From contig OZ010791.1 of the NCBI GenBank assembly GCA_963932465.1, positions 155,789,915 through 155,853,914 on the forward strand: a DNA stretch of 64,000 nucleotides, written 5' to 3'. Source of the stretch: Maratus speciosus (Eukaryota > Arthropoda > Arachnida > Araneae > Salticidae). The notes under the pieces are model-generated. The model was not told where the DNA came from. It saw only the letters and a program-made list of their open reading frames with translations, and made no database searches. The translations under genes and the position numbers were made by a program. Within the stretch, counting starts at the first letter, position 1. Each line of letters starts with the position of its first letter. Positions 11,113-22,979 of the stretch are shown here, one piece after another.

Positions 11113-12508
11113 TCAAAGTACGTTGGGTTTAACTTTGGCTAAATTTCAAAATAGAGGTAGTCACATTCATATCACGAAATACTGAATACTTTAATTAAAT
11201 ACACGAGAAGAAATTTTTTTAAAGAGTCATTTAATTTGAAATACATTACACGATAGTATTTAATGATATGAATTAACTCGATTTAAAGATAAATGCGGAA
11301 GGTTTAATGAGTAAAAATGCTTTAATTTAGGAAAAAAGAATAATTTATTAAATTGAAATTACATCTCTATTAATGTTGTTTAAGCATATTACGTATAAAA
11401 GGATCATTGCAATGACCTTTTTCAAACGCCGTCGGTTTATATTTTGTAATTTTCGAAGGAAAGGTAAAGGTAAGGCGTCAATGACTTCAAGAAAATTAAT
11501 TCTGGTAACCTTGGACAAAATAAAAGTAATGTTAATAAATTTAATCTAATTACGAGGCACAAATTTAGAGAAAAAATGTATAATATTAGTTTTATGTATT
11601 TAGTTTGTAGAGATTACTATCATAATGAATGTGTGTAATTCAGCATTTAATCAAATTACGGCTAATTTTCATAAAATGAATTCCTGTAAACGAATGTCTA
11701 AATACATTGTATTATTACTAGTACAAACATTTTAGACGCATGCATATCCACAAATCCAAATAATGCTAATTTGGATAAAATGCCTGTTAAACATTTTACT
11801 CTAATATTACAAATGTTTCAGATGTGTGTCATTTCCGTTTAAAATTAATCTAATTTTAGTCATTAAAGATTAAAGGTGCATCATGAATCAGTACATAACA
11901 GCTGCAATCGGCGAAATTATTTTATGCATGCATGCACAATCGAAACTTTCACGTACGTCACTAAATATTTAAACTTTAAAACTAAAATGGTTTTCTACAC
12001 AGAGGAAATAAAGAACTTGTTACGGTAAATAGTGACAGCAGTTGTTACATTAAATATTTGACGAATCAGAAATTTTGAATCATTTATAACACACCTAAAT
12101 TTATGCTATTCTTGTAATGTTATTCGCTTATAAACGGTGGTAATATTCATGTAACGCTAACCACTAATAAAACTGCTACTACTGGACAATAGTCACTAAT
12201 GAAATTTCAAAAGTTTAACCTTTTGTCTTAAATCACTTCTAAACATCACACTTTTTTTTACGACATTTTAAACAATTTTTAGGGTTGATATATTAATCTA
12301 TTTAAAAAAGGAGCATTTGTTTGCTACAATAATGCAAAGTAACTAGTAGCTGGGTTACAACAATTGGTAATCGATTGCAAATAGCAAATTAAAAAGAAAC
12401 AACAGCAGATTAGTCACAAGATACCACACTTAGGCACTAAACTGAAATATGTCAACCAAAAGATAGATTTTCATTTTGTATTGAACATGCAAAATAATAT
12501 CAAATTAA

Positions 12509-14128
12509 GGCTGTTCTTAACTGCTCTGCTCAACAAGCGCAAAACGTTTTGACACATTTACAAATTCATTTTTTAACGGAAAGGTATAAAATTGGAAAGC
12601 CTGGCCATGGAAGCGAATTGGAATCGAACTGTTTTTTCCATTTTTTGATCAATCAATTACCTATTGAGTTATAAGCAGGGTTGGCAAGGTTTTGGACACA
12701 ACGGTAAAAACCACGGTAAAATCCATGGTTTAAACCGTACTGTCCAAAACCCTTCTGTCTAAAACTGTCTTAAACTGTCCAAAACTATATTTTGTAGTAA
12801 AATTGTATTTATCAGAACAATGCTAAAAGTTAAAAAAATTGGCAAAAAGATTACAATACAAAAATACCAATTTAGTATTAACAACCTAATTACCCTACGT
12901 TATACTACCTAACAATTTAGTAGTAACAACCTAATTGCCCTACGTAACAAAGTAATTACATTAAAAAGATATTAAATTTAATTATGTATCATAATTTTAA
13001 TGTTATTCATTTAAATAATAATAGTTAGTAGAAGTACTAACGATTTTTATGACGAATACATTCTGATTCTGTTACTGAAAGTCCCGAGAGTTGTTACTGG
13101 AAATAATTGATAAATGGAGTTCAGGTTCAGCATACTGATTAAACCAGCCTACTGCTGGCAAATATGTATATGTGTATATTAAGAAATAGTAAAAATAAAA
13201 ATAATTGATTTTGTTTGATTATGAGATATTTAGATATTGACTATTATTATAACACTGTATTATATGACTATTATTATAACAACACTATTTAACTCTTAAG
13301 AAATAGAATGTTCACTAGAATTAGATTAAATTCATAATAAAAAATACATATTTTAAAAAAATAACTTCTACATTTTAAATTATATATTTGTGTTTTCTTT
13401 CATTATCCTATAATCTAGAAAAGATAATTTACAATGAAACATTATTTAAAAGAAATTTCTTTGTAACATTTTCTTGCACAAAAATTGAAACAAAAGCAAA
13501 TCTCCCCTTCTTATACTACATGTGTGGTATTATACAGAATTTCTTATTATTATAACTCAATTTTAACAGAAATAGAACTTTTTATGTTACACAGATATTA
13601 GAAAAAATTGAACTTTTTTTCATTTATCAAAGAATTAAATTGAATGTTAATAAAATATATTGTGATACTATATTTATATTTATTTATATGTTTAATAAAT
13701 GTGAAGTGGTAACATGTGGAATGTTGCTTTTTTAAGGTTTTGGACACTTTAGTACAGTTTTGGACGCTTTAGTACAGTTTTAGACACTTTAGTACAGTTT
13801 TGGACAGTAAAACCCACATGTCCTGTCCAAAACTAGTTTTGGGCGCCCAAAACCCCAACCCTGGTTATAAGCGAATTTGACCACGTGACAAACACGTTTT
13901 TCGCCCGCTCTTGAGTGCTTTATCTTCCTTCGCGCGGAAATTCGGTTCAAAACGCCCACTTTGATACTATTTTCTGAAAGATCTATTACGTTTGCAAAAA
14001 AAAAATGGAACTAAACAGCTCAATTACATAGTTTCTGAACAACAACACCAGCTAGTTTCATGCATTTTCGAACAAAAATAAATTAAAACTGATGTCAGAA
14101 AGTTGCCCTTTTGGATTTGAGAACACCC
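12509..14128 (+). mobile_element. TTAA MITE family 1, copy 2, split by a hAT element
   Basis: The ends are GGCTGTTCTTAACTG and TTTGAGAACACCC, with TTAA at 12505-12508 and 14129-14132. Removing the 1188-bp hAT insertion and one copy of its 8-bp duplication leaves about 424 bp, the family's usual size, and restores the family sequence across the junction. Copy 3 lies 610 bp downstream in the opposite orientation. Confidence 0.88.
12676..13863. mobile_element. Nested 1.19-kb non-autonomous hAT element
   Basis: The termini CAGGGTTGGCAAGGTTTTGG and, read from the right, CAGGGTTGGGGTTTTGGGC are flanked by a perfect 8-bp duplication GTTATAAG (12668-12675 and 13864-13871). The 8-bp duplication and CAGGG ends are standard for hAT. 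Just inside the right end, a 24-bp unit based on GTTTTGGACACTTTAGTACA is repeated three times, and CCAAAAC motifs crowd the left end, as expected for transposase-binding subterminal repeats. There is no transposase frame. Confidence 0.92.
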
Positions 14129-14132
14129 TTAA

Positions 14133-14444
14133 GTTACATTGGTTAAAATATACATAGCATGGTCGGAATTTTACATCTTTTTAGAGTATAGTTCATCTGA
14201 CGAAACCCTATTCGTCTCACTCCTCTGTATGCCCGTCCGTCACAGAGTGCGTTCTCAGAAACTGTAAAAGTTAGAGACCTGAAATTTGGCATACTTATAG
14301 CCGAATTCTTCCAATCACACGACAAGTCACAAAATTTCGGAAAAGTTTTATATTATTTTAATTAAATGAGTTAATTTAAGGACATCCGACCATTTTCGCG
14401 ATTTAGATTTTAAAATAGAACCGTAATTTCAATCTTTTTTCGCG
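14133..14444. other. Segment between two inverted family 1 copies
   Basis: Carries GCCCGTCCGTCACAGAG and AGAGACCTGAAATTTGGCAT, phrases of the sort found in dispersed arthropod repeats. I could not assign an element class, and no duplicate occurs in this window. Confidence 0.35.
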
Positions 14445-14512
14445 CAGGCTCGAGAGCTCCGTGGTGGTGCTTTGCCTGTTAATCAAAAGGTTCAGGGTTC
14501 AATGTTCAGTTT
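14445..14512 (+). tRNA. Degenerate tRNA-Asn-like sequence (pseudogene or SINE head)
   Basis: The segment has a box A-like stretch near GAGCTCCGTGGTGG, a possible anticodon loop TGCCTGTTAATC with anticodon GTT, and a box B-like GGGTTCAATGTTC. Together these resemble tRNA-Asn. The acceptor stem does not pair and the T loop is altered, so it is not a functional tRNA gene. It may head a tRNA-derived SINE, but no body is clear. Confidence 0.42.
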
Positions 14513-14739
14513 GAATTTTTTTCCCCCCTCCGAAATAGATTTCATTTTCTAATAGATTCAATTCTACAAAAATTTGTAATTTTTTTGGTCATTTTAAGGT
14601 TAAAAGTTGTTGTTAAATATTTCATCAATTATTTTTTTTTTTTAGCAATTCAAAAATTCTTATGAGAAATTGTAAAATTTTAAATTGAATACATTTCATT
14701 GTACAGTGGATCAAAGTAAAAAAACTTTTTTTTTTTTAA

Positions 14740-15188
14740 GGGTTGTTCTCAAATCCAAAAGAGCAACTTTCTGACGCAAGTTTTAATTTATTTGATCGAA
14801 AATGCATGAAACTAGCAGTACTTGTTGTTCAGTTGTCTATGTAATTGAGCTGTTTTTCCCATTTTTTTTTTCAAACGCAATAGATCTTTCAGAAAATTGT
14901 GTGAAAGTGGGCGTTTTGAACCGAATTTCCGCGCGAAGGAAGAAGAGCACTCGAGCGGCCGAAAAAATTGCTTGTCACGTGATAAAATTCGCTTATAACT
15001 CATTGATCATATATTATATGATAATGATCATGATAAGGTAGTTGATTCATCAAAAAATGGAAAAAACAGTTGAATTGCAAATCGCTTCCATGGCCAGGCT
15101 TTCCAATTTTATAACTTTCCGTTAAAAATGAATTTGTAAATGTGTCAAAACGTTTTGCGCTTATTGAGCAGAACAATTAAGAACAGCC
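14740..15188 (-). mobile_element. TTAA MITE family 1, copy 3 (complete, inverted)
   Basis: In minus orientation the ends are GGTTGTTCTCAAATCC (left) and TTAAGAACAGCC (right), flanked by TTAA at 14736-14739 and 15189-15192. All family hallmark blocks are present in reverse order. A small palindromic AT expansion near 15008-15030 makes it about 449 bp. Confidence 0.85.
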
Positions 15189-15192
15189 TTAA

Positions 15193-16948
15193 GTTTTTTT
15201 TTAAAGCTAAAATTAAGTGATGTAATTAAATATGCTTTTTAGATATACAAACATATGCTGTTACAACTGTCTGAAAAGCAGTTCTTGAATATTTTTAATT
15301 TAATTAAAAGGAATATCTTCAAATTGTAATAACATTAAAATAAAATTTAACGGTACTGCCATCTATGTTGTTATGGTAACAAATAATGATTTAATAATCA
15401 TAAATTAACGATTTGGATTTATTAATTAAAGAATAAGGAGTTTTGAAAAGAATATTAAACGAAACCTTCTGTGCGATCTTCGGCCACACTTACCCATTTG
15501 TTTTCTTTGCGTGTTACTTGCAAAATGTATGGTGTAATAAAAGGAATCCAAAAAGGTTTCAAAATTTACACTTACTGTCTTTTTTTTTCTCTCTCTCTCT
15601 CCCTCCCCCCTTCTAAGGTAATAATTATTGCAATTTTTTTACCAAATCTCCCCTGAATCAACAAAAACTTAAATTTTTAAACGCGCAACAATAACTAATC
15701 AGAAGTAAAAATTGCCCCCCCCCCCCCCCAAAAAAAAAAAAACCTCACTTGGATGTACTATTTATTCTCTGTTTGAAGAGGATAAACATTTTTGTTTCCC
15801 ATAACAGAGGCATCATAAAAATTTCATTAGCAGCAACAAGAATATTAAATTAAAATAACAGCCGTCGGCTCCACAAAGAATATATATATATTTCAAATTA
15901 TAAGCAATTATCAGCTAAATGGTATGTCAACGATTCACGTTTTGGGATAGTTCTCAAGTTATTTAATGACAGGGTTAATTGTTAATATTAACCTAAAATG
16001 TTACCACATATTATCTTTCTTTATGGTTACCATGGGGATGAAATTTCATCCAGTATATAATTTTTCACTCGATATAAAAATATGATTTATTTATAAGGTA
16101 AATTTGGGTTGAGGAAAAATTCAACGGTCCTTTTGGGAAACATGAGAGAAAACCCCAATCCATCGATTAACAGTCATGCATTATTTATGAATCAGTCAAC
16201 GTCGAAAAGTAATTGTTTCAATTATTTTTATTTTATATGTTACTTCTTCATTAAAATATGTAAGAGACTAAAACTGAAAGCTCGTCAAAACTGACAGCAG
16301 ATTTTTTTTTTGTGTGTTAAGGCCAGAGTCAGATAATATAGACGAACACGCGAACGCCGTTCGCACAAAATTTTCAAAGTTTGCAGACAGTTTTGATGGG
16401 TTTTTTTTCCAAATTTCTTTATTTAAAAAAAGAAATTAACAAGACCCCAGGCGGAGAATCGGTGTAACGCACGTTGCAGACTATTGACAAGGTCTGTGGA
16501 CTGTTTTTCAACTGGAGAAAAAGAAAAAAAGTTTGCTAGAAAGTATTTGCCATGTACCATAGTATAGTATTTTTTGGAAGAAGCGCCGCGGCTCATATGA
16601 GTTAAAAACTTAAATATTGTAAATGCGGTGCTTATGCCGGAACGACGGGTACAATTCCTTTTTTTTTTTTTTTTTTTTTTTTTCCCTCCTGCCAGGTCCG
16701 GTAGCAGAAACAGTGCAGCACCGACGCGGGTGCTGTAGATTATGTTCAGTCTTTGCAGATTAATTTAACAGATTAAAAATAAATTTTGTGTTAAAAAATA
16801 AATGTTAAATGTTGATCTCTTTTAAATAAAGTTTATTTGGTTGGAAATTTTAGCGAATGTTTATGTGCTTGTATATAACTTTTCATTTTTGCTGTTGGCG
16901 GCAATATAGGACTCGGGAGGAGCACGGCGTTTTTTTGCAGAAAATTTA
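15193..16948. other. Spacer with simple repeats; one X-box-like site
   Basis: Holds T/C runs (15586-15615), a C run then an A run near 15713-15740 and a long T run near 16659-16683. A near-palindromic GTTGTTATGGTAAC sits at 15367-15380. A GC-richer patch near 16685-16735 includes GGTAGCAGAAACAGTGCAGC, reminiscent of the end of the MITE at 63596, but no second end was found. Confidence 0.45.
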
Positions 16949-16949
16949 T

Positions 16950-17113
16950 AACTCAATAGGTAATTGCTTGATCAAAAAAATGGTAAACACAGCTCGATTC
17001 CAATTCGCTTCCATGGTCAGACTTTCCGACTTTATATTTTTCCGTTAAAAAAATGAATTTGTAAATGTGTCAAAACGTTTTGCTCTTGTTGAGCAGAGCA
17101 GTTGAGAATAGCC
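16950..17113 (-). mobile_element. TTAA MITE family 1, copy 4 (truncated)
   Basis: Only one end of the family remains, from about TATAACTCAATAGGTAATTG to the terminus TTGAGAATAGCC, with TTAA at 17114-17117. The other 250 bp are missing and the sequence before 16950 is unrelated. Confidence 0.75.
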
Positions 17114-17371
17114 TTAAATAAAATTTTTATAATTGCATTTACCAGTAAGATTTTTAAGTTGATATAGAATTTATGTTTTAAAAATACCAAAACAGTTTAT
17201 TTTATTAAATTTTCAGATGACACAGATACAATTTTTGTGTATTTTACCGGACTCTATCTATAGTAATATTTCTCCCCAGCACTTAAGGTTTGCTTTCTAG
17301 TGGCGCATGACTGTAATAAAGTGCTAAAGTTGCTTGTGATTCAGTGTTTAAAAAAAAAAAAAAATCAGTAA

Positions 17372-17808
17372 GGGGGCTGATCACTCAGCTTCGGAATTCT
17401 TCTCCGTAATGTTAAGTCTATGGACTTTTGATGCATTCGTATATTTAAAATATCTTCTCGGGAAATTCATATTTTTGACATATTTTTTCTGTGTAATCTT
17501 TTTAAAGGATTACTCTTTTTTTCTTAGTTTTCAAAATATTCCTAAAATCGATGCTGAATTTAATATTTTATGTGTTAAAAGCGGGCGAACTGTGAGTAAG
17601 ATTTTAGCACTTCCTATAAAATTAAGTTCATACTTTAGAAATATTTTGAGAACTAAGAAAAAAAGAGACATCTTTTAGGAAGTGTACACAAAAAATAGAA
17701 GTTAAAAAAATTAATTTCCATAGGAGATATTTTAAATATACGAATGCATCAAATGCCCATAGGCTTAACATTACGGAGGAGAATTCCGAATCTGAGTGAC
17801 CAGCCCTC
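17372..17808. mobile_element. Palindromic TTAA MITE, GGGGGCTGATCAC family
   Basis: The arms, about 170 bp each, are inverted copies: left GGGGGCTGATCACTCAG, right (reverse complement) GAGGGCTGGTCACTCAG, both followed by TTCGGAATTCT or a close variant and then CTCCGTAATGTTAAG. The right flank is TTAA (17809-17812) and the left flank is GTAA (17368-17371), a one-base decay. Opposing arms produce look-alike open frames on both strands, which are not genes. The middle about 100 bp is unpaired. Confidence 0.72.
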
Positions 17809-17989
17809 TTAAGTATTATTTCAGATTTCTTAAACAAAATAAATTTTTTTCTGTGAATACTTTTCAAAAATAAAATTGTAATTTTTTACAGTTAATGAAT
17901 GCTAGTACAATGAAGAGTTACATGGAATTTGCTTCACACAAGTAATTTATGCGCAAGGATTTTAATTTTTTTTATTATTTTTTTATCGA

Positions 17990-18024
<35 letters not shown>

Positions 18025-18066
18025 TGGTGATGTTTCCTAGAAAATCGAAAAATATCATTAACTTAA

Positions 18067-18472
18067 GCGTGTTTCTCAAATCCAAAAGGGCATCTTTCTG
18101 GCATAAGTTTTAATTTAGTTTTGTTCTAAAATGCATGAAACTAGCTGGTGTTGTTGTTCAGAAACTATGTAATTAAGCTGTTTTTTCCATTTTTTTTGCA
18201 AACGCAATAGATCCTTCAGAAAATAGTGTCAAAATGGGCGTTTTGAACCGAATTTTCGCGCGAAGGAAGAAAAAGCACTCAAGAGCGGGCGAAAAACGTG
18301 TTTTGTCACGTGGTCAAATTCGCTTATAACTCAATAGGTAACTGATTGATCAAAAAATGGAAAAAACAGTTAAATTCCAAATCGCATCCATGGCCAGGCT
18401 TTCAATTTTATACCTTTGCGTTAAAAAAAAAAAAAAATTGTAAATGTGTCAAAATGTTTTGCGCTTGTTGAG
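18067..18472 (-). mobile_element. TTAA MITE family 1, copy 5 (one end lost)
   Basis: The left end GCGTGTTTCTCAAATCC follows TTAA at 18063-18066. The body is complete to GCGCTTGTTGAG, where the outer terminus (GCAGTTAAGAACAGCC in sister copies) is replaced by unrelated sequence. It is very similar to copies 3 and 6. Confidence 0.8.
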
Positions 18473-18667
18473 GGGCAAATAGAATTGAAACTATGCGTCT
18501 CAATTAGCCGAAAACCACTATATGAAATCACAAAATCCTATTTTATGGAAGAATTAAAGACATTCATAATGTAAATATTTGTTAGTTGTATGCACTTAGT
18601 AATAAAAACGGTTTCTTCAATGAATATAGGAACGAAGTTTCCATTTGGGTGAAACAAAGCGGGGGCA

Positions 18668-19441
18668 TTCCACGTCAAATCAGGCAGTAAAATATCAATA
18701 TGTAACCCACCATCACAGATTTTAATGAAACTGCGTGTGTTTGTTCTTACTATTAAGATATGATCACCAGTAATTTTTTTTGCTCCTTGGTGAAATAGTT
18801 TCTGAGAAAAAAATTGTCAAAATTTTGAAAAACTGCCGTCAGTTGGCATTCTTGATAGCCGGTTTTCAAATGTAGCATGTCATATATATAATCATATTTC
18901 AATATCTACTCTACAAATCATCTTCAAATAATTTATGCACAATATTTAGGGTACGCAGCTTATGAAAAAAATATATTGTTACGCTTATAACATTTTAAAG
19001 GTGTCTAAAAAAATATTTAAACTTTGAAGTCGTGAATTTTTTATGAAAAATAATGCATTAACAAAAAAAGCATTATCAACAAAAGGCGGTATTTTTATTA
19101 AATTTATTTTTTATGGGAGATATACTTAAAGGTGTCCTTTACCTGATTCTGAAATAAAAATAGTGGGATTTTGGGTGTTTTTGGTAGTATTTCCTATTTA
19201 AAAATATTTTGAGGTGCATTTCATATCAAATCAAGCAGAGTCATTCCATGTCAGTTCCCCTAAGCCATTTAATCACTGTCACAAATTTCAATGAAATTGG
19301 GTTTGTTTATAGCTTATTTTAAGACGTAATCACCTTTAATTTTCTTGATCCAAAGTAAAATATTTTTTAAGATAAAAAATATCAAAATTTTGAAAAATTG
19401 TTTTAAATTTTTTTAATGACAGTTCGATATTCAAAGACTAC

Positions 19442-19487
<46 letters not shown>

Positions 19488-20160
19488 ATTTCAATATAAA
19501 ATCACTAAATAGGTTTCAAATAATGTATATGTGACAAATAATGTAGGCTGATTATTATTTCTTGTTTTTTATCATGTTTAAACACTAAGAGTGTCTTTTA
19601 TCTTATGAATTTTTAAAATCAAGAATTTTGTCAAAAATAATTTGTTAATCAAAAATTTATTATTAACCGAAGGCAGGGTGTTATTGCTTTTTTTTTAATT
19701 GTACGTAAAAATATCTTTTAAATGGTTATAAAATAAAAATAGTGAACATATGAGAAAAAATTATCAAAATTTTAGAAAAATGCCACGAGTTGCCATTAAT
19801 GATTGTTCAATTTTCAAAGGCCTCATTTTATATATAAAATCATATTTCAATAACTAATAAAGAAATCTTCTTCGAATAATTTAAGCAAGGTAAATAAAGT
19901 ATGTAGATTATGAAAAAAATATTGCTGTGATGTTAAAAAATATTTAGATGTGTCTAAAAAATTGTATAATCTTTGAAATCAAAAATATTTTACAAAAAAT
20001 AATGAAATTATTAAAAAATCTTTATCAATCAGAGGCGGAGTTTCTATGACTAATTTTTTAATTTTAAATTGTACATAATACTACATTATAACTGGATCTG
20101 AAATAAAAATAGTGGGATTTTGGTTGGTTTTAGTAGTATTTAAATCATATTTAAAATTAT
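18668..20160 (+). repeat. Three diverged tandem units of about 500-580 bp
   Basis: CATTCCACGTCAAATCA at 18665 recurs as CATTCCATGTCAGTTC at about 19241. The unit-end block ATAAAAATAGTGGGATTTTGG occurs at about 19154 and about 20104. A third unit starting near 19740 lacks the first part. The copies are strongly diverged, so the duplication is old and predates or accompanied formation of the inverted arms. Confidence 0.6.
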
Positions 20161-20630
20161 CAATATTTTCAAATGTAAAACCTATCCAATGTATCATCCC
20201 TGGAAATATTTTTATTTATACATTTATTTTATTTTTCAAATTACCTTTTATGTTCGTTTCTTAAGGAAAAAAAATAAACAATATTGTTTTTTAGTAAAAC
20301 TTCTAGGGCGAAGAGCAATTATCCCTTTCCAAAAAAGAGAAAAATCACTAGCTCCTCACCGCCCAATAGAAATTTTCAAAATGATAGTCCTAATCTTTAA
20401 ACTCATATTTGGCTGTTAATATTGAAAATTTAGCATTGAGCTGCTAATATTGAAAAAAAAAGACCAAATTTCACTCTGTTGAAGAAAATTTTGACGTATT
20501 GTGCTTTAAATATATGCAAAAAATGCATAATCCATTATATTTATATCTTTCAAATAACTATATCTAAAAAAATATTTAAAACTTAATGAGTTTCACTTTT
20601 GTAACTTTATTCAGTTTCTAATGATATGTA

Positions 20631-20805
20631 CCGTAATTTCGGGTGTATAGACCGCAGATCAAACAATTCAGTTTGGACCCAGAAATTTTATTCAGTATTT
20701 GAAGACCAATATTTACTGTGATCTAAAAAGTTACATTTTATTTTTAAAAATTTCTGGGTCGAAACACGATTGTATGATCCGCGGGCTATACACCGGAAAT
20801 TACGG
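20631..20805. mobile_element. 175-bp mariner-like MITE
   Basis: The termini CCGTAATTTCGGGTGTATAG and, reversed, CCGTAATTTCCGGTGTATAG are followed by ACCGC and CCCGC. They are flanked by TA at 20629-20630 and 20806-20807. A TA duplication with about 25-bp inverted ends and almost complete self-pairing fits a Tc1/mariner-type MITE. It has no coding capacity and lies inside the loop of the 4.1-kb inverted repeat, so it is younger than that structure or was carried in it. Confidence 0.82.
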
Positions 20806-22796
20806 TAATTTGATTTATTTCATCACAATATTGCTGAAAGATGGATTTTCAACATATATATGTGTGTATATATATCCCTGTTCTCAAACAAATTATTTAA
20901 AAATTGTTCATTTATGTTTAATAAAGCATATATATATATTGTTTATACACTTACAAAAAATACATATAGCAAATTTTATGATATTATGTCAATAATGTCT
21001 AAAAGTAAAGAACTTATCTAATAGTGTGTAACGAAAAATTTAACATCTGGTGTAATGACAACAAAATTTTATAATTGTTTTACTTAATTTGGATGAATGA
21101 AAAAAGCTTACATGTTTATATTTTATTGAAGTACAGGTGAAAATGTCACAAAGACATACCTCAACAACCACTGATTATGTCACATTCACACTACAGATGA
21201 TTTTTTTTTCTTTTGATCTTTCGGGTTTGATTTCAGATGGTAATGAATTAATTAGTTTTGTTAGAAGTGTCATTGCAGTCAGCATATTAGGCTCACTATT
21301 TTTTTTTATATAATTTGTTTTGATTGACTCGATGAACAACAATATTTAAAGGGACCATTTCATGACTTTTCAATTAAAAGCTGATTTATAAATTCATCAT
21401 GTTGTTTAGTTATTATTATCGTCTTAAGATAATAAGTTGATATTAAAATTTTTAAATGCAGTTTATTTATTATTTGAACAGTTGAAAGTATTTTTCAATA
21501 AGAGTGCGGGCTGTTGATTTTAAGTAGGCTGTTGAGCAATGTAGTGTTGGTAAAGGAACTGGTACTATTTAATTTAATTTTTATTACTGTAAATAATATT
21601 TGTTATTTTATTATTGTATGTATTATATTTAAGCAAGAGTAGAAGTACACGATATCGTAGTCATTTTAGTACATCTTAGCATGAAAAGCTTCAATATTTA
21701 TCATTAAACATTCACATTTTATGAAAATTTTGTTAAAATTGCTCATATTTTCACTATTTTTATTTTATAACTATTGAAAAGATATTTTTACGTACAATTA
21801 AAAAAGGTAATAACAGCCTGCCTTCGGTTAATAATAAATTTTTGATTAACACATTATTTTTCAAAAAATTCTTGATTTTAAGAATTCACAAGATTAAACA
21901 CACTCTTAGCATTTAAACATGACAAACAACAATAAATAATAATCTGCCTACATTATTTGTCACATATACACTATTTGAAACTTATTTAGTGATTTTATAT
22001 TGAAATGACTTTTTTTAATGCAGTCTTTGAATATAGATCTGCCATTAAAAACATTTCTAAAAAAATTTCAAAATTTAGATATTTTTTTTATCTTAAAAAA
22101 TATTTTACTTGTAATCACCTTTAATTTCCTTGATCTTGTCTTAAAATGAGCTATAAACATACCCAGTTTCATTGAAATTTGTGACAGTGAATTAAATATC
22201 TTAGGCGAACTGACATGGAATGACTCTGCTTGATTTGATTTGAAATACGCCTCAAAATATTTTTAAATAGGAAATACTACTAAAAACACCCAAAATCCCA
22301 CTACTTTTATTTCGGAATCAAGTAAAGGACACCTTTAAGTATATCCCCCACAAAAAATAAATTTAATAAAAATACCGCCTTTTGTTAATAATGCTATTTT
22401 AGGTAATGCATTATTTTTCATAAAAAAATCACGACTTCAAAGATTAAACATTTTTTAGACACACTTAAAATGTTATATAAGCGTAACAGTATTTTTTTTT
22501 CATAAAATACGTACCCTATATATTATGCATAAATTATTTGAAGATGATTTGTGGAATAGATATTGAAATATGATCATATTTATGTCATGCTACATTTGAA
22601 AATCGAGCAGTCAAGAATGCCAACTGATGGCAGTTTTCAAAATTTTGACAATTTTTTTCTCAGAAACTATTTGACCAAGGAGTAAAAAAAAATACTGGGA
22701 ATCATATCTTAATAAAAGGAACAAACACACGCAGTTTCATCAAAATCTGTGATGGTGGGTTACATGCCTGCCTGAACTGACATGGAATGACCCAGC

Positions 22797-22975
22797 GGCT
22801 ACTTTCTGACACATTTTTAAATTCATTTTTGTTCGGAAACGCATGTAATTGGCAGGTGTTATTCAGAAACTATGTAATCGAAAGACATTTTTCCTATTTT
22901 TTGTAAACAGAAAAGATCTTTCACAAAAAGACTGGCAAAATTGGTGTTTTGAACCAAATTTCCGACGCTACTCTT
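22797..22975 (-). mobile_element. TTAA MITE family 1, copy 6 (decayed fragment)
   Basis: Starts at ACTTTCTGACAC and keeps the blocks TTTTTGTTCGGAAA, CAGAAACTATGTAATCG, AAAGATCTTTCAC and GTTTTGAACCAAATTTCCG in family order. The outer about 25 bp are replaced by the end of the 4.1-kb inverted repeat, and the other half is absent. It is more diverged than the other copies. Confidence 0.62.
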
Positions 22976-22979
22976 AAAA

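Larger units (their letters stand above)
9309..12500. other. AT-rich spacer with two minor repeats
   Basis: Long T runs (for example 9486-9514) and simple AT-rich sequence. Apart from the direct repeat and the minisatellite fragment listed separately, nothing recognisable is present. Confidence 0.5.
18661..22795. repeat. 4.1-kb inverted repeat with ~1.1-kb arms
   Basis: The left arm (about 18661-19750) and right arm (about 21750-22795) are diverged reverse complements along their whole length, with outer ends GGGGGCATTCCACGTCAAAT and, reversed, GGGTCATTCCATGTCAGTT. An A run (19446-19484) interrupts only the left arm. The roughly 2-kb loop contains a third diverged repeat unit, a small mariner-like MITE and unique AT-rich DNA. 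No transposase frame is visible. The structure fits a foldback element or an inverted duplication; I found no convincing target duplication. Confidence 0.8.

Noticed and set aside
17409..17867. Two similar open frames on opposite strands (MLSLWTFDAFVYLKYLL and MLSLWAFDAFVYLKYLL)
   Set aside because: They are the two arms of a palindromic MITE read from each end. Similarity comes from the inverted repeat, not from paralogous genes.
20189..20995. Frames of 76 and 98 codons inside the 4.1-kb inverted repeat
   Set aside because: They cross the small mariner-like MITE and AT-rich loop DNA. There is no transposase motif, so they do not support an autonomous element.
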